A DNA stretch of 64,000 nucleotides. Source: Nemorincola sp044225795 (lineage in GTDB: Bacteria > Bacteroidota > Bacteroidia > Chitinophagales > Chitinophagaceae). The first letter of the stretch is position 1; each line of letters begins with the position of its first letter. Location of the stretch: positions 434,001 to 498,000 of the forward strand of contig JBGAIF010000003.1 of NCBI GenBank assembly GCA_044225795.1, read 5' to 3'. The translations under genes and the position numbers were made by a program. The notes beneath the pieces were generated by a model that saw only the letters and a list, made by a program, of their open reading frames with translations, had not been told where the DNA came from and did not search any database. Below are positions 34,836-43,528 of this stretch, in pieces.

Positions 34836-35843
34836 ATGTCGCAAAACATCAACATATTAGCCATAGAGAGTAGCTGTGATGAGACGAGCTGTGCAGTGAT
34901 ACAGGATGGCAGGGTGCTGAGCAACCAGATAGCCACGCAAAAGGTGCATGAGCGCTATGGCGGGGTGGTGCCGGAGCTGGCGAGCCGTGTGCATATGCAA
35001 AATATAGTGCCGGTGGTAGATGTGGCGCTGCAAGACTCGGGCATCAGTAAAAGGGATATCACTGCTGTGGCCTTCACACAGTCGCCGGGGCTGCTGGGAT
35101 CGCTGCTGGTGGGCAGTTGCTTTGCCAAGGCCATGGCGCAGTCGCTGGATGTGCCGCTGATAGCGGTGCACCACATGCAGGCACATGTGCTGGCTCACTT
35201 CATAGATGAGCAGCCGGAGTTCCCGTTCCTGTGCCTGACGGTATCGGGCGGGCATACGCAGATAGTGCTGTGCAAGGGCCACCTGGATATGGAGGTGCTG
35301 GGCGAGACGATAGATGACGCTGCCGGGGAGGCATTTGACAAGGTAGCCAAGATGCTGGGGCTACCATATCCCGGTGGACCATTGGTAGATAAAATGGCGC
35401 AACAGGGGGACCCGCTGCGGTTCAAATTTCCGATGAGCGAGATGAAGGAATATGAGTTCAGCTTCAGCGGCATCAAGACCTCGGTGCTGTATTTTTTGCA
35501 AGCCGAGCGTAAGAAAGACCCGGAGTTTGCCGAGAAAAATATGAAGGACATCTGCGCATCTGTGCAGCATACCATCATCAATATGCTGATGACGAAGCTG
35601 AAGAAAGCGGCCAGGCAACTGAACATAAAGCATGTGGGCATAGCGGGCGGTGTAAGCGCTAACAGTGGTCTGCGCAAGGCGCTGAAGGAGACGGGAGAAC
35701 AACTGGGCTGGCAGGTGTATATCCCAAAATTTGAGTACTGCACAGACAATGCCGCCATGATAGGGATCACGGGGTATTACAAATACCTGCAGGGGCAGTT
35801 TGCCGATATGAGTGTAAGCCCTACTGCGAGGGCGAAATGGTAG
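34836..35843 (+). CDS. tsaD: tRNA N6-threonylcarbamoyladenosine synthase catalytic subunit
   Basis: A 335-residue ASKHA-fold protein of the TsaD/Kae1/Qri7 family. It starts NINILAIESSCDETSCAV and has the metal-binding His pair H113/H117 in HHMQAH, the SGGHTQIV nucleotide motif and the GGVSANSGLR segment. With TsaB, TsaC and TsaE it makes the t6A37 modification on ANN-decoding tRNAs in the cytoplasm. The ATG at 34836 (MSQNIN) is chosen because the alternative upstream TTG lies within the -7 promoter element. The tRNA-modification gene trmN6-like follows 82 bases later. Confidence 0.95.
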   Translation: MSQNINILAIESSCDETSCAVIQDGRVLSNQIATQKVHERYGGVVPELASRVHMQNIVPVVDVALQDSGISKRDITAVAFTQSPGLLGSLLVGSCFAKAMAQSLDVPLIAVHHMQAHVLAHFIDEQPEFPFLCLTVSGGHTQIVLCKGHLDMEVLGETIDDAAGEAFDKVAKMLGLPYPGGPLVDKMAQQGDPLRFKFPMSEMKEYEFSFSGIKTSVLYFLQAERKKDPEFAEKNMKDICASVQHTIINMLMTKLKKAARQLNIKHVGIAGGVSANSGLRKALKETGEQLGWQVYIPKFEYCTDNAAMIGITGYYKYLQGQFADMSVSPTARAKW

Positions 35844-35925
35844 CCTGAACCTTGATTCGCCTGATCAGAGGATTTTCATGATGTAGGATACTTTCGACTT
35901 TATATTCTCTACTTTCTACTAACAC

Positions 35926-36660
35926 ATGGCCAATAGTTATTTTCAGTTCAAGCAATTCAGAATAGAGCAGGACCGGTGTGCCATGAAGGTAACGACGGAC
36001 GCGTGCATACAGGGCGCATGGACACCCGTGGACAGCAATGTAAGGCGTGTGCTGGATATAGGCACCGGCACAGGGCTGCTGGCACTGATGCTGGCGCAAC
36101 GAAGCGGTGACGTGACCATAGAGGCGATAGAACTGGATAAGGACGCGGCGGCGCAGGCGGGGGAGAATGTGGCGGCATCGCCATGGGGGAGAAGGGTAGC
36201 GGTGATACAGGCGGATGCCTGTGCCTATACAGGTGCAGAACGGTATGATATGATCGTGAGCAATCCACCTTTCTTCCAAAACAGCCTGCTGAGTGATAAG
36301 GAGCAGAAGAATATGGCGCGGCATACGGGGGCGCTCAGTTATGAAGAGCTGCTGGCGGCAATAGACCGGAACCTGGCGGCAGAGGGGTATTGCTCTGTGC
36401 TGCTGCCCTATACCGAATATGAGGCATGGAAGACACTGGCAACCGCGAACGGCTGGCATGAAACGGGCAGGCTGCACGTGCGCCACCGGCCCGGGGCTGA
36501 GGTGAAGCGTGTAGTGGGCCTGTATGCCCGGCAGGCACAGCCATTGACACAGGAGGAATTAGTGATACAAGATGAAGCGGGCAACTATACCGGCGGTTTT
36601 ACGACACTGCTGTCGCCATATTATCTGAACCTGCAGGCAGCGGCCTCTTCCGGATCATGA
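35926..36660 (+). CDS. tRNA1(Val) (adenine37-N6)-methyltransferase-like
   Basis: A 244-residue class I SAM methyltransferase. It has the SAM-binding motif VLDIGTGTGLLALML (about 42-56), the acidic residue of motif II in IELDKDAA, and NPPF (113-116), the signature of N6-adenine or N5-glutamine methyltransferases. The start FKQFRIEQDRCAMKVTTDACIQGAW is the hallmark of the YfiC/TrmN6 branch, which methylates A37 of tRNA1(Val). The last 62 bases overlap the end of a convergent membrane-protein gene. Confidence 0.88.
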   Translation: MANSYFQFKQFRIEQDRCAMKVTTDACIQGAWTPVDSNVRRVLDIGTGTGLLALMLAQRSGDVTIEAIELDKDAAAQAGENVAASPWGRRVAVIQADACAYTGAERYDMIVSNPPFFQNSLLSDKEQKNMARHTGALSYEELLAAIDRNLAAEGYCSVLLPYTEYEAWKTLATANGWHETGRLHVRHRPGAEVKRVVGLYARQAQPLTQEELVIQDEAGNYTGGFTTLLSPYYLNLQAAASSGS

Positions 36661-37045
36661 ACTCTATGCTGATGACCATCCATCCCACCCAGAACAGGTA
36701 GAAGCCGTAATGAAAGCGCCTGCCGAGCAGGCGGTGTGAGAAGTCTGTATGAAAATCATTGTAGGAAAGATAGAGGCAGCAGCCGGCCACGATTAACAGT
36801 ACCGCGCTGAGGGTTCTGGCAAATGCGGCCGAGAGGCGTGTGTGGATATACTGGTGCAAGGCAAATACCAATACCAGCAGCAGGAACACCGCAGCCGCCC
36901 CCTGCCACCATATCTTCAGCAGGTTGTACTCGCGGTGAAAGAAGGTAATGCCCACACGGCCTATCCAGGTAGCGCGCGACATAAGCTCGCCGGAGCACCA
37001 GGAGAGGATGAGCAGTATGAAGAACAGAATGGTGTTGCGTTTCAT
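36599..37045 (-). CDS. Hypothetical membrane protein
   Basis: A 148-residue protein with about four membrane helices (TILFFILLILSWCSG, AAAVFLLLVLVFALH, LSAVLLIVAGCCLYL, FHYGFYLFWVGWMVIS). No family recognised. The ATG at 37045 (MKRNTILFF) is used because the alternative is a TTG three codons upstream. It lies just after the transaldolase terminator and converges with the tRNA methyltransferase gene. Confidence 0.7.
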   Translation of the reverse strand: MKRNTILFFILLILSWCSGELMSRATWIGRVGITFFHREYNLLKIWWQGAAAVFLLLVLVFALHQYIHTRLSAAFARTLSAVLLIVAGCCLYLSYNDFHTDFSHRLLGRRFHYGFYLFWVGWMVISIEFMIRKRPLPAGSDNMATAVS

Positions 37046-37061
37046 GCGGGGCAAAGTTCAT

Positions 37062-37091
37062 AAAAAAATCCGGCCACTGTGCAGGGCCGGA
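37062..37091 (-). terminator. Rho-independent terminator of transaldolase gene
   Basis: TCCGGCC and GGCCGGA form the stem, and on the minus strand it is followed by seven T. It lies 66 bases after the transaldolase stop. Confidence 0.85.
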
Positions 37092-37156
37092 CCTATTTCT
37101 TATTATTTACATCCCTTTCCTCCATCGCCTGAGCGCGGAGAACCATCGGGAGCATA

Positions 37157-37810
37157 TTATTGCATGGACTTAGCGTCTTTCAGGAACTGCTCGAGGCCGA
37201 GGTCGGTAAGCGGGTGCTTCAGCAAGCCGAGGATAGAAGGCAGCGGACAGGTGCATACATCGGCACCGGCCTCTGCACAACGAACGATGTGCAACGGGTT
37301 GCGGATAGAGGCAGCCAGCACTTCTGTCATAAAGCCCTGGGCATTGTATATACCCACGATCTGCTCGATAAGCTGAACACCATCCCAGCTGCTGTCGTCG
37401 ATGCGGCCGATGAAGGGAGATACATAAGTAGCGCCGGCCTTGGCGGCGAGGATAGCCTGGCCTGCAGAGAACACCAGCGTACAGTTTGTCTGGATGCCAT
37501 TGTCTGTGAACCATTTGATGGCCTTGATGCCATCCTTGATCATGGGCACCTTTACTACGATATTCTTGTGAATCTGAACCAGCTTCTTGCCTTCGTCAAT
37601 GATCTCATCGAAAGTGGTGCCTAATACTTCGGCGCTTACCGGCCCGTCCACCATTTCGCAGATGGTCTTGTAGTGCTCCATAATAGCAGCCTGTCCCTTG
37701 ATGCCTTCCTTGGCCATCAGCGAGGGGTTAGTGGTGACACCATCGAGAATACCCAGCTCGTTTGCTTCTTTTATCTGCGCAAGGTTTGCTGTGTCAATAA
37801 AAAATTTCAT
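37157..37810 (-). CDS. Transaldolase / fructose-6-phosphate aldolase family
   Basis: A 217-residue class I aldolase of the small TalC/FSA subfamily. It begins MKFFIDTANL, carries VTTNPSL (25-31), the Schiff-base Lys K87 in NIVVKVPM, and the FIGRIDD segment. It transfers a dihydroxyacetone unit between sugar phosphates (sedoheptulose-7-P and glyceraldehyde-3-P) in the pentose phosphate pathway, or cleaves fructose-6-P; the short family contains both activities. It is a single gene with its own promoter and terminator. A short palindrome, ATCAGA-TTT-TCTGAT (37814-37828), lies between the promoter and the start codon. Confidence 0.9.
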   Translation of the reverse strand: MKFFIDTANLAQIKEANELGILDGVTTNPSLMAKEGIKGQAAIMEHYKTICEMVDGPVSAEVLGTTFDEIIDEGKKLVQIHKNIVVKVPMIKDGIKAIKWFTDNGIQTNCTLVFSAGQAILAAKAGATYVSPFIGRIDDSSWDGVQLIEQIVGIYNAQGFMTEVLAASIRNPLHIVRCAEAGADVCTCPLPSILGLLKHPLTDLGLEQFLKDAKSMQ

Positions 37811-37830
37811 AATATCAGATTTTCTGATGG

Positions 37831-37838
37831 CAAAGGTA
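37831..37838 (-). promoter_or_regulatory. Predicted -7 element of transaldolase gene
   Basis: The minus strand reads TACCTTTG here, 20 bases before the start codon. No matching TTTG at the right distance was found. Confidence 0.45.
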
Positions 37839-37898
37839 GCTAAAACTTTTGCTCACCCCGATGAAATAAAGTAAATGTGGAAAAAGAAAGAAGAGAAG

Positions 37899-38004
37899 AA
37901 AAAAACCGGCAAGTTACTTACATCGCACCGCTACAACCGCCCACCCTTGCTACATTCCTGTCCTGGGGGATTCAGCAGGAGCTGGCCGTATAAGACTTGC
38001 CGGG
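37899..38004 (-). ncRNA. ffs: Signal recognition particle RNA (small bacterial type) with terminator
   Basis: On the minus strand the RNA runs from about 38004 to 37906, with T7 at 37905-37899. The ends pair (CCGGCAAG near the 5' end, CTTGCCGG at the 3' end). The core at 37964-37948 reads AGGACAGGAATGTAGCA. This matches the SRP helix 8 pattern AGG-x-C-x-GGAA-xx-x-AGCA: a GGAA tetraloop closed by A-U and C-G pairs, with the internal loop bound by Ffh. The length of about 100 bases fits the 4.5S type. A good promoter stands directly upstream. It has the housekeeping role of targeting nascent membrane and secreted proteins. Confidence 0.88.
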
Positions 38005-38007
38005 GCG

Positions 38008-38037
38008 CAAAGGTAACCCCATTTTTTGTTTCCGCAA
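38008..38037 (-). promoter_or_regulatory. Promoter of SRP RNA
   Basis: On the minus strand: TTG at 38037-38035, 19 bases, TACCTTTG at 38015-38008. The predicted start near 38004 coincides with the 5' end of the RNA structure. Confidence 0.65.
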
Positions 38038-38051
38038 GGACTTGTTTAAAT

Positions 38052-38085
38052 AAAAAAAGAACACATGCGTGAGCCTGTGTTCTTT
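38052..38085 (-). terminator. Terminator of phosphohexomutase gene
   Basis: A 10-bp stem (AAAGAACACA and its complement, 38056-38085) with a 10-base loop, followed on the minus strand by a T-rich tract. It lies 20 bases after the phosphohexomutase stop and separates that gene from the SRP RNA. Confidence 0.85.
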
Positions 38086-38104
38086 ACGTGCGGAAAGGAT
38101 ATTA

Positions 38105-39511
38105 TCAGTTCAGAATGGTCTTTTTCACATCTTCCAATATGTCGAGTGTCTGCTCCTTGCTATTGCCTTCGGCATACACGCGCAGCAGTGGTTCTGTGCC
38201 CGACGCGCGCAGCATGATCCAGCCGCCGTTGTCGAGGTGGTACTTCACGCCATCAATGGTCTCCACGCGGTTGAAGTTGTATTTGCCAAAGCCATTGTAG
38301 CCGCCGTCGCCGGCCTTTTTGATAATGGCATTCTTCTTATCATTCTCAATATGCAGGTCATTGCGCTCATAGACAAAGTGGCCTACTATATGGTATATCT
38401 CCTCACATAGCTGTTTCAGTGTTTTGCCGGTCTTGGTCATGAACTCATAGAGCGCCAGGCCGTCGTAGATGCCGTCGCGCTCAGGGATGTGGCCCTTAAC
38501 GGCGATGCCACCACTTTCTTCGCCACCTACCAGCACATCGTCATGCACCATGATCTCGCTGATGTATTTGAAGCCAATGGCCGTTACTTCAACAGGCAGG
38601 CCATATTTCTCGCAGAGTTTCTTCACGCGGTCGGTAACTGAGAAGGCGATCACTACTTTGCCTGTCATATTCTTGTACTGATGCAGGTAGTGAATCAGCA
38701 GCAGAATGATGTTGTGCGCATCTACGAAATTGCCATCCTCATCATAAAGTCCTATGCGGTCGGCATCGCCATCTGTGGCGAGGCCTATCTTTATCTCTGG
38801 GGTAGTAGCTACTGTGCGGGCAAGGTCTTTCAGGTTCTTGTCCAGTGGCTCGGGCGCCTGCCCGAGGAAGCCGGGATTATTTTCGCAATGCAGCAGCACA
38901 GCGCCGGGCAGCAACCTGCGGATCACATTCTGGCCTGCTCCGAACATAGCATCATAGGCCATCTTGAAGGGGGATTTGTTGAGCGCGTCGAAGTCGAACT
39001 GCTGTTTGAGGTAGTCCACATACATGTCTTCGAGGTCTATATACTCCAGTAGTCCTTTATCCTGCCAGTAGGAGAGTGGTTGCGAGGGCATATCTACCTC
39101 ATCAGGTATCAGCGCCTCAACGGCAGCAATGTCTTTAGGGCTGGAAGGGCCGCCATGAGCTCCCTTCAGTTTATAACCGTTGTAAGAAGGCGGGTTGTGG
39201 GATGCTGTGATCACTACGCCCTGGTGAGCGTTGAGCTTCAGCACACCGAGTGATATCATGGGTGTGCTGATAAAGCCTTTGGCCAAAAGCACTTTTACTC
39301 CGTTGGCACACAATGTTTTAGCTGTGGTCTCTGCAAAGAGTTCTCCGCCAAAGCGGCAGTCATGTCCAACAACAACAACCGGATGGGCACTTTTGGGTCT
39401 CAGCCATTCTGCAAGGCCCTTGCTGACACGTGCTACATTGTAAACAGTGAAGTCCTGCGCTATAATGGCTCTCCAGCCGTCTGTGCCAAACTTAATCTTC
39501 TCAGTGGTCAT
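38105..39511 (-). CDS. Phosphoglucomutase/phosphomannomutase family protein
   Basis: A 468-residue alpha-D-phosphohexomutase. It has the phosphoserine loop TASHNP (S104), the metal-binding DGDADR, the sugar-binding GGEESGG and the phosphate-binding loop LRASGTEP near the C-terminus, in the standard order of four domains. It interconverts hexose 1- and 6-phosphates for sugar-nucleotide or glycogen metabolism. Whether glucose, mannose or glucosamine phosphate is preferred cannot be read directly; the GEESGG loop points to glucose or mannose. It is a single gene with a downstream terminator. Confidence 0.9.
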   Translation of the reverse strand: MTTEKIKFGTDGWRAIIAQDFTVYNVARVSKGLAEWLRPKSAHPVVVVGHDCRFGGELFAETTAKTLCANGVKVLLAKGFISTPMISLGVLKLNAHQGVVITASHNPPSYNGYKLKGAHGGPSSPKDIAAVEALIPDEVDMPSQPLSYWQDKGLLEYIDLEDMYVDYLKQQFDFDALNKSPFKMAYDAMFGAGQNVIRRLLPGAVLLHCENNPGFLGQAPEPLDKNLKDLARTVATTPEIKIGLATDGDADRIGLYDEDGNFVDAHNIILLLIHYLHQYKNMTGKVVIAFSVTDRVKKLCEKYGLPVEVTAIGFKYISEIMVHDDVLVGGEESGGIAVKGHIPERDGIYDGLALYEFMTKTGKTLKQLCEEIYHIVGHFVYERNDLHIENDKKNAIIKKAGDGGYNGFGKYNFNRVETIDGVKYHLDNGGWIMLRASGTEPLLRVYAEGNSKEQTLDILEDVKKTILN

Positions 39512-39592
39512 GATCTGTTAATATAAAAAGGAATTATCGTTAAATAATGTGAAGCGCAAATTTATGAAAACGTTTCGTACCGATATGGTTTT

Positions 39593-39600
39593 TAATTTTG
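39593..39600 (+). promoter_or_regulatory. Predicted -7 element of aldehyde dehydrogenase gene
   Basis: TAATTTTG matches TAnnTTTG and lies 18 bases before the chosen ATG at 39619. Confidence 0.4.
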
Positions 39601-39618
39601 CATGGTAAACAACGACCA

Positions 39619-40992
39619 ATGGCTGACCAACTCATATCCATAGATCCCGCGACGGGCGAAGAAATAGCGAGGTACAACATACATGATGAAAAGAAGACGG
39701 AACAGGCACTGAAACAAGCCGTAAAAACCTTTGATGAGTGGCGGAAACTACCGTTTGCGAAGAGGGCTGTGGTATTGAGAAAGATAGCTGCGGAAATAAG
39801 GAAGAACAAACATAAGCTGGTGAAGCTGGCTGCTACCGAAATGGGTAAGCCCATGCAGCAAGGGTATTACGAGGTGGAGAAGTGCGCGAAGACGATGGAA
39901 TTCTATTCATATGAAGGAGCGAAGTTCCTAAAGGAGCAGGTAGTGGAAACGGACGCGCGGAAGAGTTATGTAACATTTCAGCCGCTGGGTGTGGTCCTGG
40001 CCATTATGCCATGGAACTTTCCGTTCTGGCAGTTATTTCGCGCGATGGCGCCTACTGTGATGGCGGGCAATGTGATGCTGTTGAAACACGCGTCGAATGT
40101 GAGCGGGTGCGCGCTTGAAATAGAGAAGCTGGTACTGAAGGCCGGTGCCCCGAAGGGGCTGTTGCAAACGCTGCTGATACCATCATCGAGAGTGGAGGCG
40201 CTGATAGACGATAGCAGGGTAGCGGCTGTGACGCTGACGGGAAGCACTGCGGCCGGCAGTAAGGTAGCTGCCGCGGCGGGCAGAAACCTGAAAAAAGCGG
40301 TATTGGAACTGGGCGGAAGCGATGCCTATGTGATCATGCCTGATGCAGACATGGATATAGCGATAGAAATAGCTGTGCGCGGGAGATTGGTGAACAGCGG
40401 ACAAAGCTGTATAGCTGCCAAGCGGTTTGTGGTGACAAAACCCGTGAAGAAAGAGTTTGAACAGCGATTTGTAGCGGAGATGAAAAAGGTCACCTACGGC
40501 AATCCTATGGACGAGAAGAACAGGATAGGGCCAATGGCCCGCCATGACCTGCGCGACCAGTTGCATGAGCAGGTGACGAGGAGCATTGCCATGGGTGCAA
40601 AGCTGTTGTGCGGCGGGTTCGTTCCTGATGAGAAAGGGGCGTACTATCCACCGACAGTGCTTACTAATGTAAAGAAGGGTATGCCCGCATATGACGAAGA
40701 ACTGTTTGGCCCGGTAGCCGCTATCATTGAAGCAAAAGATGAACAGCACGCAATGACCATTGCCAATGATACGATATATGGACTGGGCGGAGGCATCATA
40801 TCCCGGAACAGGGCACAGGCTGAGAAACTGGCTGCACAGGAGATGCAGGCAGGCAATTGTTTCGTGAATGATTTTGTGCATTCGGACCAGCGGCTGCCAT
40901 TCGGTGGTATCAAGCAAAGCGGCTACGGGCGCGAACTGGGTTCATTCGGAATACATGAGTTTGTAAATATCAAAACCGTATTTGTGAAGTAA
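39619..40992 (+). CDS. NAD(P)-dependent aldehyde dehydrogenase (succinate-semialdehyde dehydrogenase-like)
   Basis: A 457-residue aldehyde dehydrogenase. It shows the cofactor segment MPWNFPFWQ, the Rossmann turn TLTGSTAAGS, the general base E230 in LELGGSDAY and the nucleophile C264 in NSGQSCIA. Layout and start (SIDPATGEEIARY) fit the GabD/Sad branch that oxidises succinate semialdehyde to succinate. The ATG at 39619 (MADQLIS) is preferred over a TTG at 39598 that is part of the promoter. The following GDSL hydrolase gene starts 25 bases later on the same strand. Confidence 0.88.
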   Translation: MADQLISIDPATGEEIARYNIHDEKKTEQALKQAVKTFDEWRKLPFAKRAVVLRKIAAEIRKNKHKLVKLAATEMGKPMQQGYYEVEKCAKTMEFYSYEGAKFLKEQVVETDARKSYVTFQPLGVVLAIMPWNFPFWQLFRAMAPTVMAGNVMLLKHASNVSGCALEIEKLVLKAGAPKGLLQTLLIPSSRVEALIDDSRVAAVTLTGSTAAGSKVAAAAGRNLKKAVLELGGSDAYVIMPDADMDIAIEIAVRGRLVNSGQSCIAAKRFVVTKPVKKEFEQRFVAEMKKVTYGNPMDEKNRIGPMARHDLRDQLHEQVTRSIAMGAKLLCGGFVPDEKGAYYPPTVLTNVKKGMPAYDEELFGPVAAIIEAKDEQHAMTIANDTIYGLGGGIISRNRAQAEKLAAQEMQAGNCFVNDFVHSDQRLPFGGIKQSGYGRELGSFGIHEFVNIKTVFVK

Positions 40993-41017
40993 CCGTAAGT
41001 ACTATAAACAGTATTTT

Positions 41018-41713
41018 ATGCGCTATTGCCTGCCTGTTGCGTGCGTTTGTATTCTCCTTAGTATTTTACATGCCTGCGCCGCCGGTGCAGACAATAAAAA
41101 AGCGAACAAGATGTACACATATTTAGCACTTGGAGATTCTTACACCATAGGTGAATTAGTGCCATTGCATGACAACTTTCCGTTCCAGGCAGTGAAGTTG
41201 CTGAAGGATAAAAAGGTGGAAGTGGCCGATCCTGTTATCATAGCTACTACCGGGTGGACCACTGATGAGTTAGCTTCATCCATACGTGAGCATAATATCA
41301 AGGATACATTCTCATTTGTTACTTTACTCATCGGGGTCAATAACCAATACCGGGGGAGAAGCGTGGACAACTACCGGGAAGAGTACACCGGCCTGCTGAA
41401 TACTGCGATAGCGTATGCCGGAGGCATAGCGGACCGGGTGATCGTGTTGTCCATACCAGATTGGGGAGCAACACCGTTTGCTGAAGGGCGAGACCGTGAG
41501 CAGGTGGCCAAAGAGATAGACGCGTACAACGCGGCCTGTAAGGATATAACGCTGGCAAATAAATGCCATTATATTGAGATAACGGCCAGTACCCGTGAGC
41601 ATGCGACTGATAAGGATTACCTGGCAGAGGATGGCCTGCATCCATCCGGGAAAGAATATGCCATATGGGCAGATCGCCTTGCAGGTATGGTAGCGGATAT
41701 TCTAAAGCAGTAA
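41018..41713 (+). CDS. SGNH/GDSL-type lipoprotein hydrolase
   Basis: A 231-residue esterase-like protein with a lipoprotein signal (lipobox LHAC, C20). The nucleophile S41 lies in ALGDSYTIG, block III is GVNNQYRG, and the Asp-His pair is in EDGLHPSG, all hallmarks of SGNH hydrolases. It would act at the cell envelope on an ester such as a lipid, acetylated glycan or similar. It is separated by one base from the YjbR-like gene, so the two are coupled. Confidence 0.85.
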   Translation: MRYCLPVACVCILLSILHACAAGADNKKANKMYTYLALGDSYTIGELVPLHDNFPFQAVKLLKDKKVEVADPVIIATTGWTTDELASSIREHNIKDTFSFVTLLIGVNNQYRGRSVDNYREEYTGLLNTAIAYAGGIADRVIVLSIPDWGATPFAEGRDREQVAKEIDAYNAACKDITLANKCHYIEITASTREHATDKDYLAEDGLHPSGKEYAIWADRLAGMVADILKQ

Positions 41714-41714
41714 A

Positions 41715-42056
41715 ATGGACCTTGAGAAACTAAGAGAACTCTGCATGTCTATGCCCGGTGCGACTGAAGGCATAAAATGGGAAGACCATATCTGTTTCAT
41801 GGTTGCAGAGAAGATATTCTGCATTACCGGGGAATGGGGTGGGGTAAGCATAAAGGTGGCTCCCGATGATATAGCCGAGCTGACGGAGCGAGATGGAATA
41901 GTGCCTACGCCCTACATGGCCAGAAATAACTGGCTGACCATACAGCAATACAACAAGCTGAAACCCCGCGAATGGGCTCGTTATGTGACGCAATCCTATG
42001 AACTGGTACGCGCTAAACTCCCTAAAAAGGTACAGAAAGACCTGATCGGCCGGTAA
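41715..42056 (+). CDS. MmcQ/YjbR-family protein
   Basis: A 113-residue protein of the MmcQ/YjbR family (cyanovirin-like double-wing fold, suggested DNA-binding). Signs are the N-terminal LRELCMSMPGATEGIKWEDHICFMVAEKIFC, the central WGGVSIKVAP and the end NNWLTIQQYNKL. The biochemical function of the family is not established. It starts one base after the hydrolase stop. Confidence 0.85.
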   Translation: MDLEKLRELCMSMPGATEGIKWEDHICFMVAEKIFCITGEWGGVSIKVAPDDIAELTERDGIVPTPYMARNNWLTIQQYNKLKPREWARYVTQSYELVRAKLPKKVQKDLIGR

Positions 42057-42128
42057 TTATGGCCGGGGCGGGTTTAATACATTCATTCAGAATAATTTAA
42101 AAAGCCTTTCCTGCGGAATTTTTTTTAT

Positions 42129-42136
42129 TATATTTG
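42129..42136 (+). promoter_or_regulatory. Predicted -7 element of NHL-repeat gene
   Basis: TATATTTG matches TAnnTTTG and lies 14 bases before the ATG at 42151. Confidence 0.4.
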
Positions 42137-42150
42137 TCCAAACAATACTT

Positions 42151-43491
42151 ATGAAATATAAATTTTCCATATTCATCTTTTCGTTGCTGGTATTATCTTT
42201 CTCTTCAAAGGCTCAGTTGCAGCTTATCAGGACTGTGGCGGGGAATGGTGAAACCGGATTTTATGGAGATGGTGGTACAGCCGAAGCGGCCAGGTTGAGC
42301 GGCCCGCTGGATGTGGCAGTGGACAATTTTGGTAATGTTTTTGTTGACGACTGGTATAACAACCGCGTGCGGAAAGTACTTCCTTCCGGTATCATCACGA
42401 CAATTGCCGGTAATGGTATTGAGGGTTATACGGGGGATGGCTCCATAAGCAGTAATGCGGAGATCATGCCTTCCGGTATCGCTGTAGATAAGTATGGCAA
42501 TTTGTTCATTTCAGATAAGAGTCATTCTGTAGTTCGTAAGGTAAGTACATCAGGAATCATCACACGTTACGCAGGCACAGGAACATTCGGGCATAGCGGC
42601 GACGGTGGCCCGGCAACCTCTGCCAAGATCGGTACTCCATACGGCATTACCGTGGATACTGCAGGTAACCTTTATATTGCTGACGCGAGTCTTCATAATG
42701 TGCGAAAAGTGACCAAATACGGCATCATCAGCACAATTGCAGGAGTTGATATTGCCGGATACTACGGTGATGGCGGAATGGCGACGGATGCCAAGCTCGA
42801 CTCTCCCCGCTCAGTAGCCGTTGACAGAAGCGGGAATGTCTTCATCACTGATTTCAACAATAATGTTATCAGAATGGTTGGTTCAGACAAGTCCATATCC
42901 ACCTATGCCGGAACGCAAGGCGTGCTTGGATATTCCGGAGATGGTGGCATGGCGACAGATGCCACGTTCAATATGCCCCGTGGTATAGCCGTTGATACTG
43001 CAGGAAACCTTTATGTGGCTGACGCCGAAAATAATGTTATCCGCAAAGTTGGTACAGATGGTATTATCAGTACAGTGGTAGGTAATGGTACACTTGGCTA
43101 TTCAGGAGATTACAGCTATTCACTTGGCTGCGCTTTGCATAATCCTTATGCTGTGGCTGTAGATAAGTATGGCAGCATTTTTATTGCAGACGCTAATAAC
43201 CAGCGTGTACGTGTTTCTTACAATCCCACTCTTGCAGTAAGGCAGGTAACAGCAGCAGATATCAGTGTTTATCCCAACCCTGCGCAAGCTGAAATAATAG
43301 TTTCAGGAACTTATAAGACCGATAAGATCAGTATCTCTGATGTAATGGGCCGCACCGTTGTTACGACCAATGTGACCGCTATAGGTGTACAACATGTAAA
43401 CATAGCCCCATTGCAGGCCGGTATGTACCAACTACAGGTATATGACATGGCCGGAAACAAGAAGGCCAATGTTAAGTTTGTAAAGGAATAA
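42151..43491 (+). CDS. NHL-repeat beta-propeller protein with T9SS sorting domain
   Basis: A 446-residue exported protein with a signal peptide (LLVLSFSSKAQ). Six NHL-type blades follow, each with I-x-T-x-A-G-x-G, G-x-x-G-D-G-G and a P-x-G-I/V-A-V-D-x-x-G-N-L/V-Y/F-I-A/S-D pattern. A type A T9SS domain closes the protein (ISVYPNPAQAEIIV to VKFVKE). It is probably a cell-surface or released beta-propeller. The binding partner is unknown and no enzymatic residues were recognised. Confidence 0.88.
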   Translation: MKYKFSIFIFSLLVLSFSSKAQLQLIRTVAGNGETGFYGDGGTAEAARLSGPLDVAVDNFGNVFVDDWYNNRVRKVLPSGIITTIAGNGIEGYTGDGSISSNAEIMPSGIAVDKYGNLFISDKSHSVVRKVSTSGIITRYAGTGTFGHSGDGGPATSAKIGTPYGITVDTAGNLYIADASLHNVRKVTKYGIISTIAGVDIAGYYGDGGMATDAKLDSPRSVAVDRSGNVFITDFNNNVIRMVGSDKSISTYAGTQGVLGYSGDGGMATDATFNMPRGIAVDTAGNLYVADAENNVIRKVGTDGIISTVVGNGTLGYSGDYSYSLGCALHNPYAVAVDKYGSIFIADANNQRVRVSYNPTLAVRQVTAADISVYPNPAQAEIIVSGTYKTDKISISDVMGRTVVTTNVTAIGVQHVNIAPLQAGMYQLQVYDMAGNKKANVKFVKE

Positions 43492-43528
43492 TCTCCGCTA
43501 TACTTTCCGCTAACAGTTACTACTCAGA

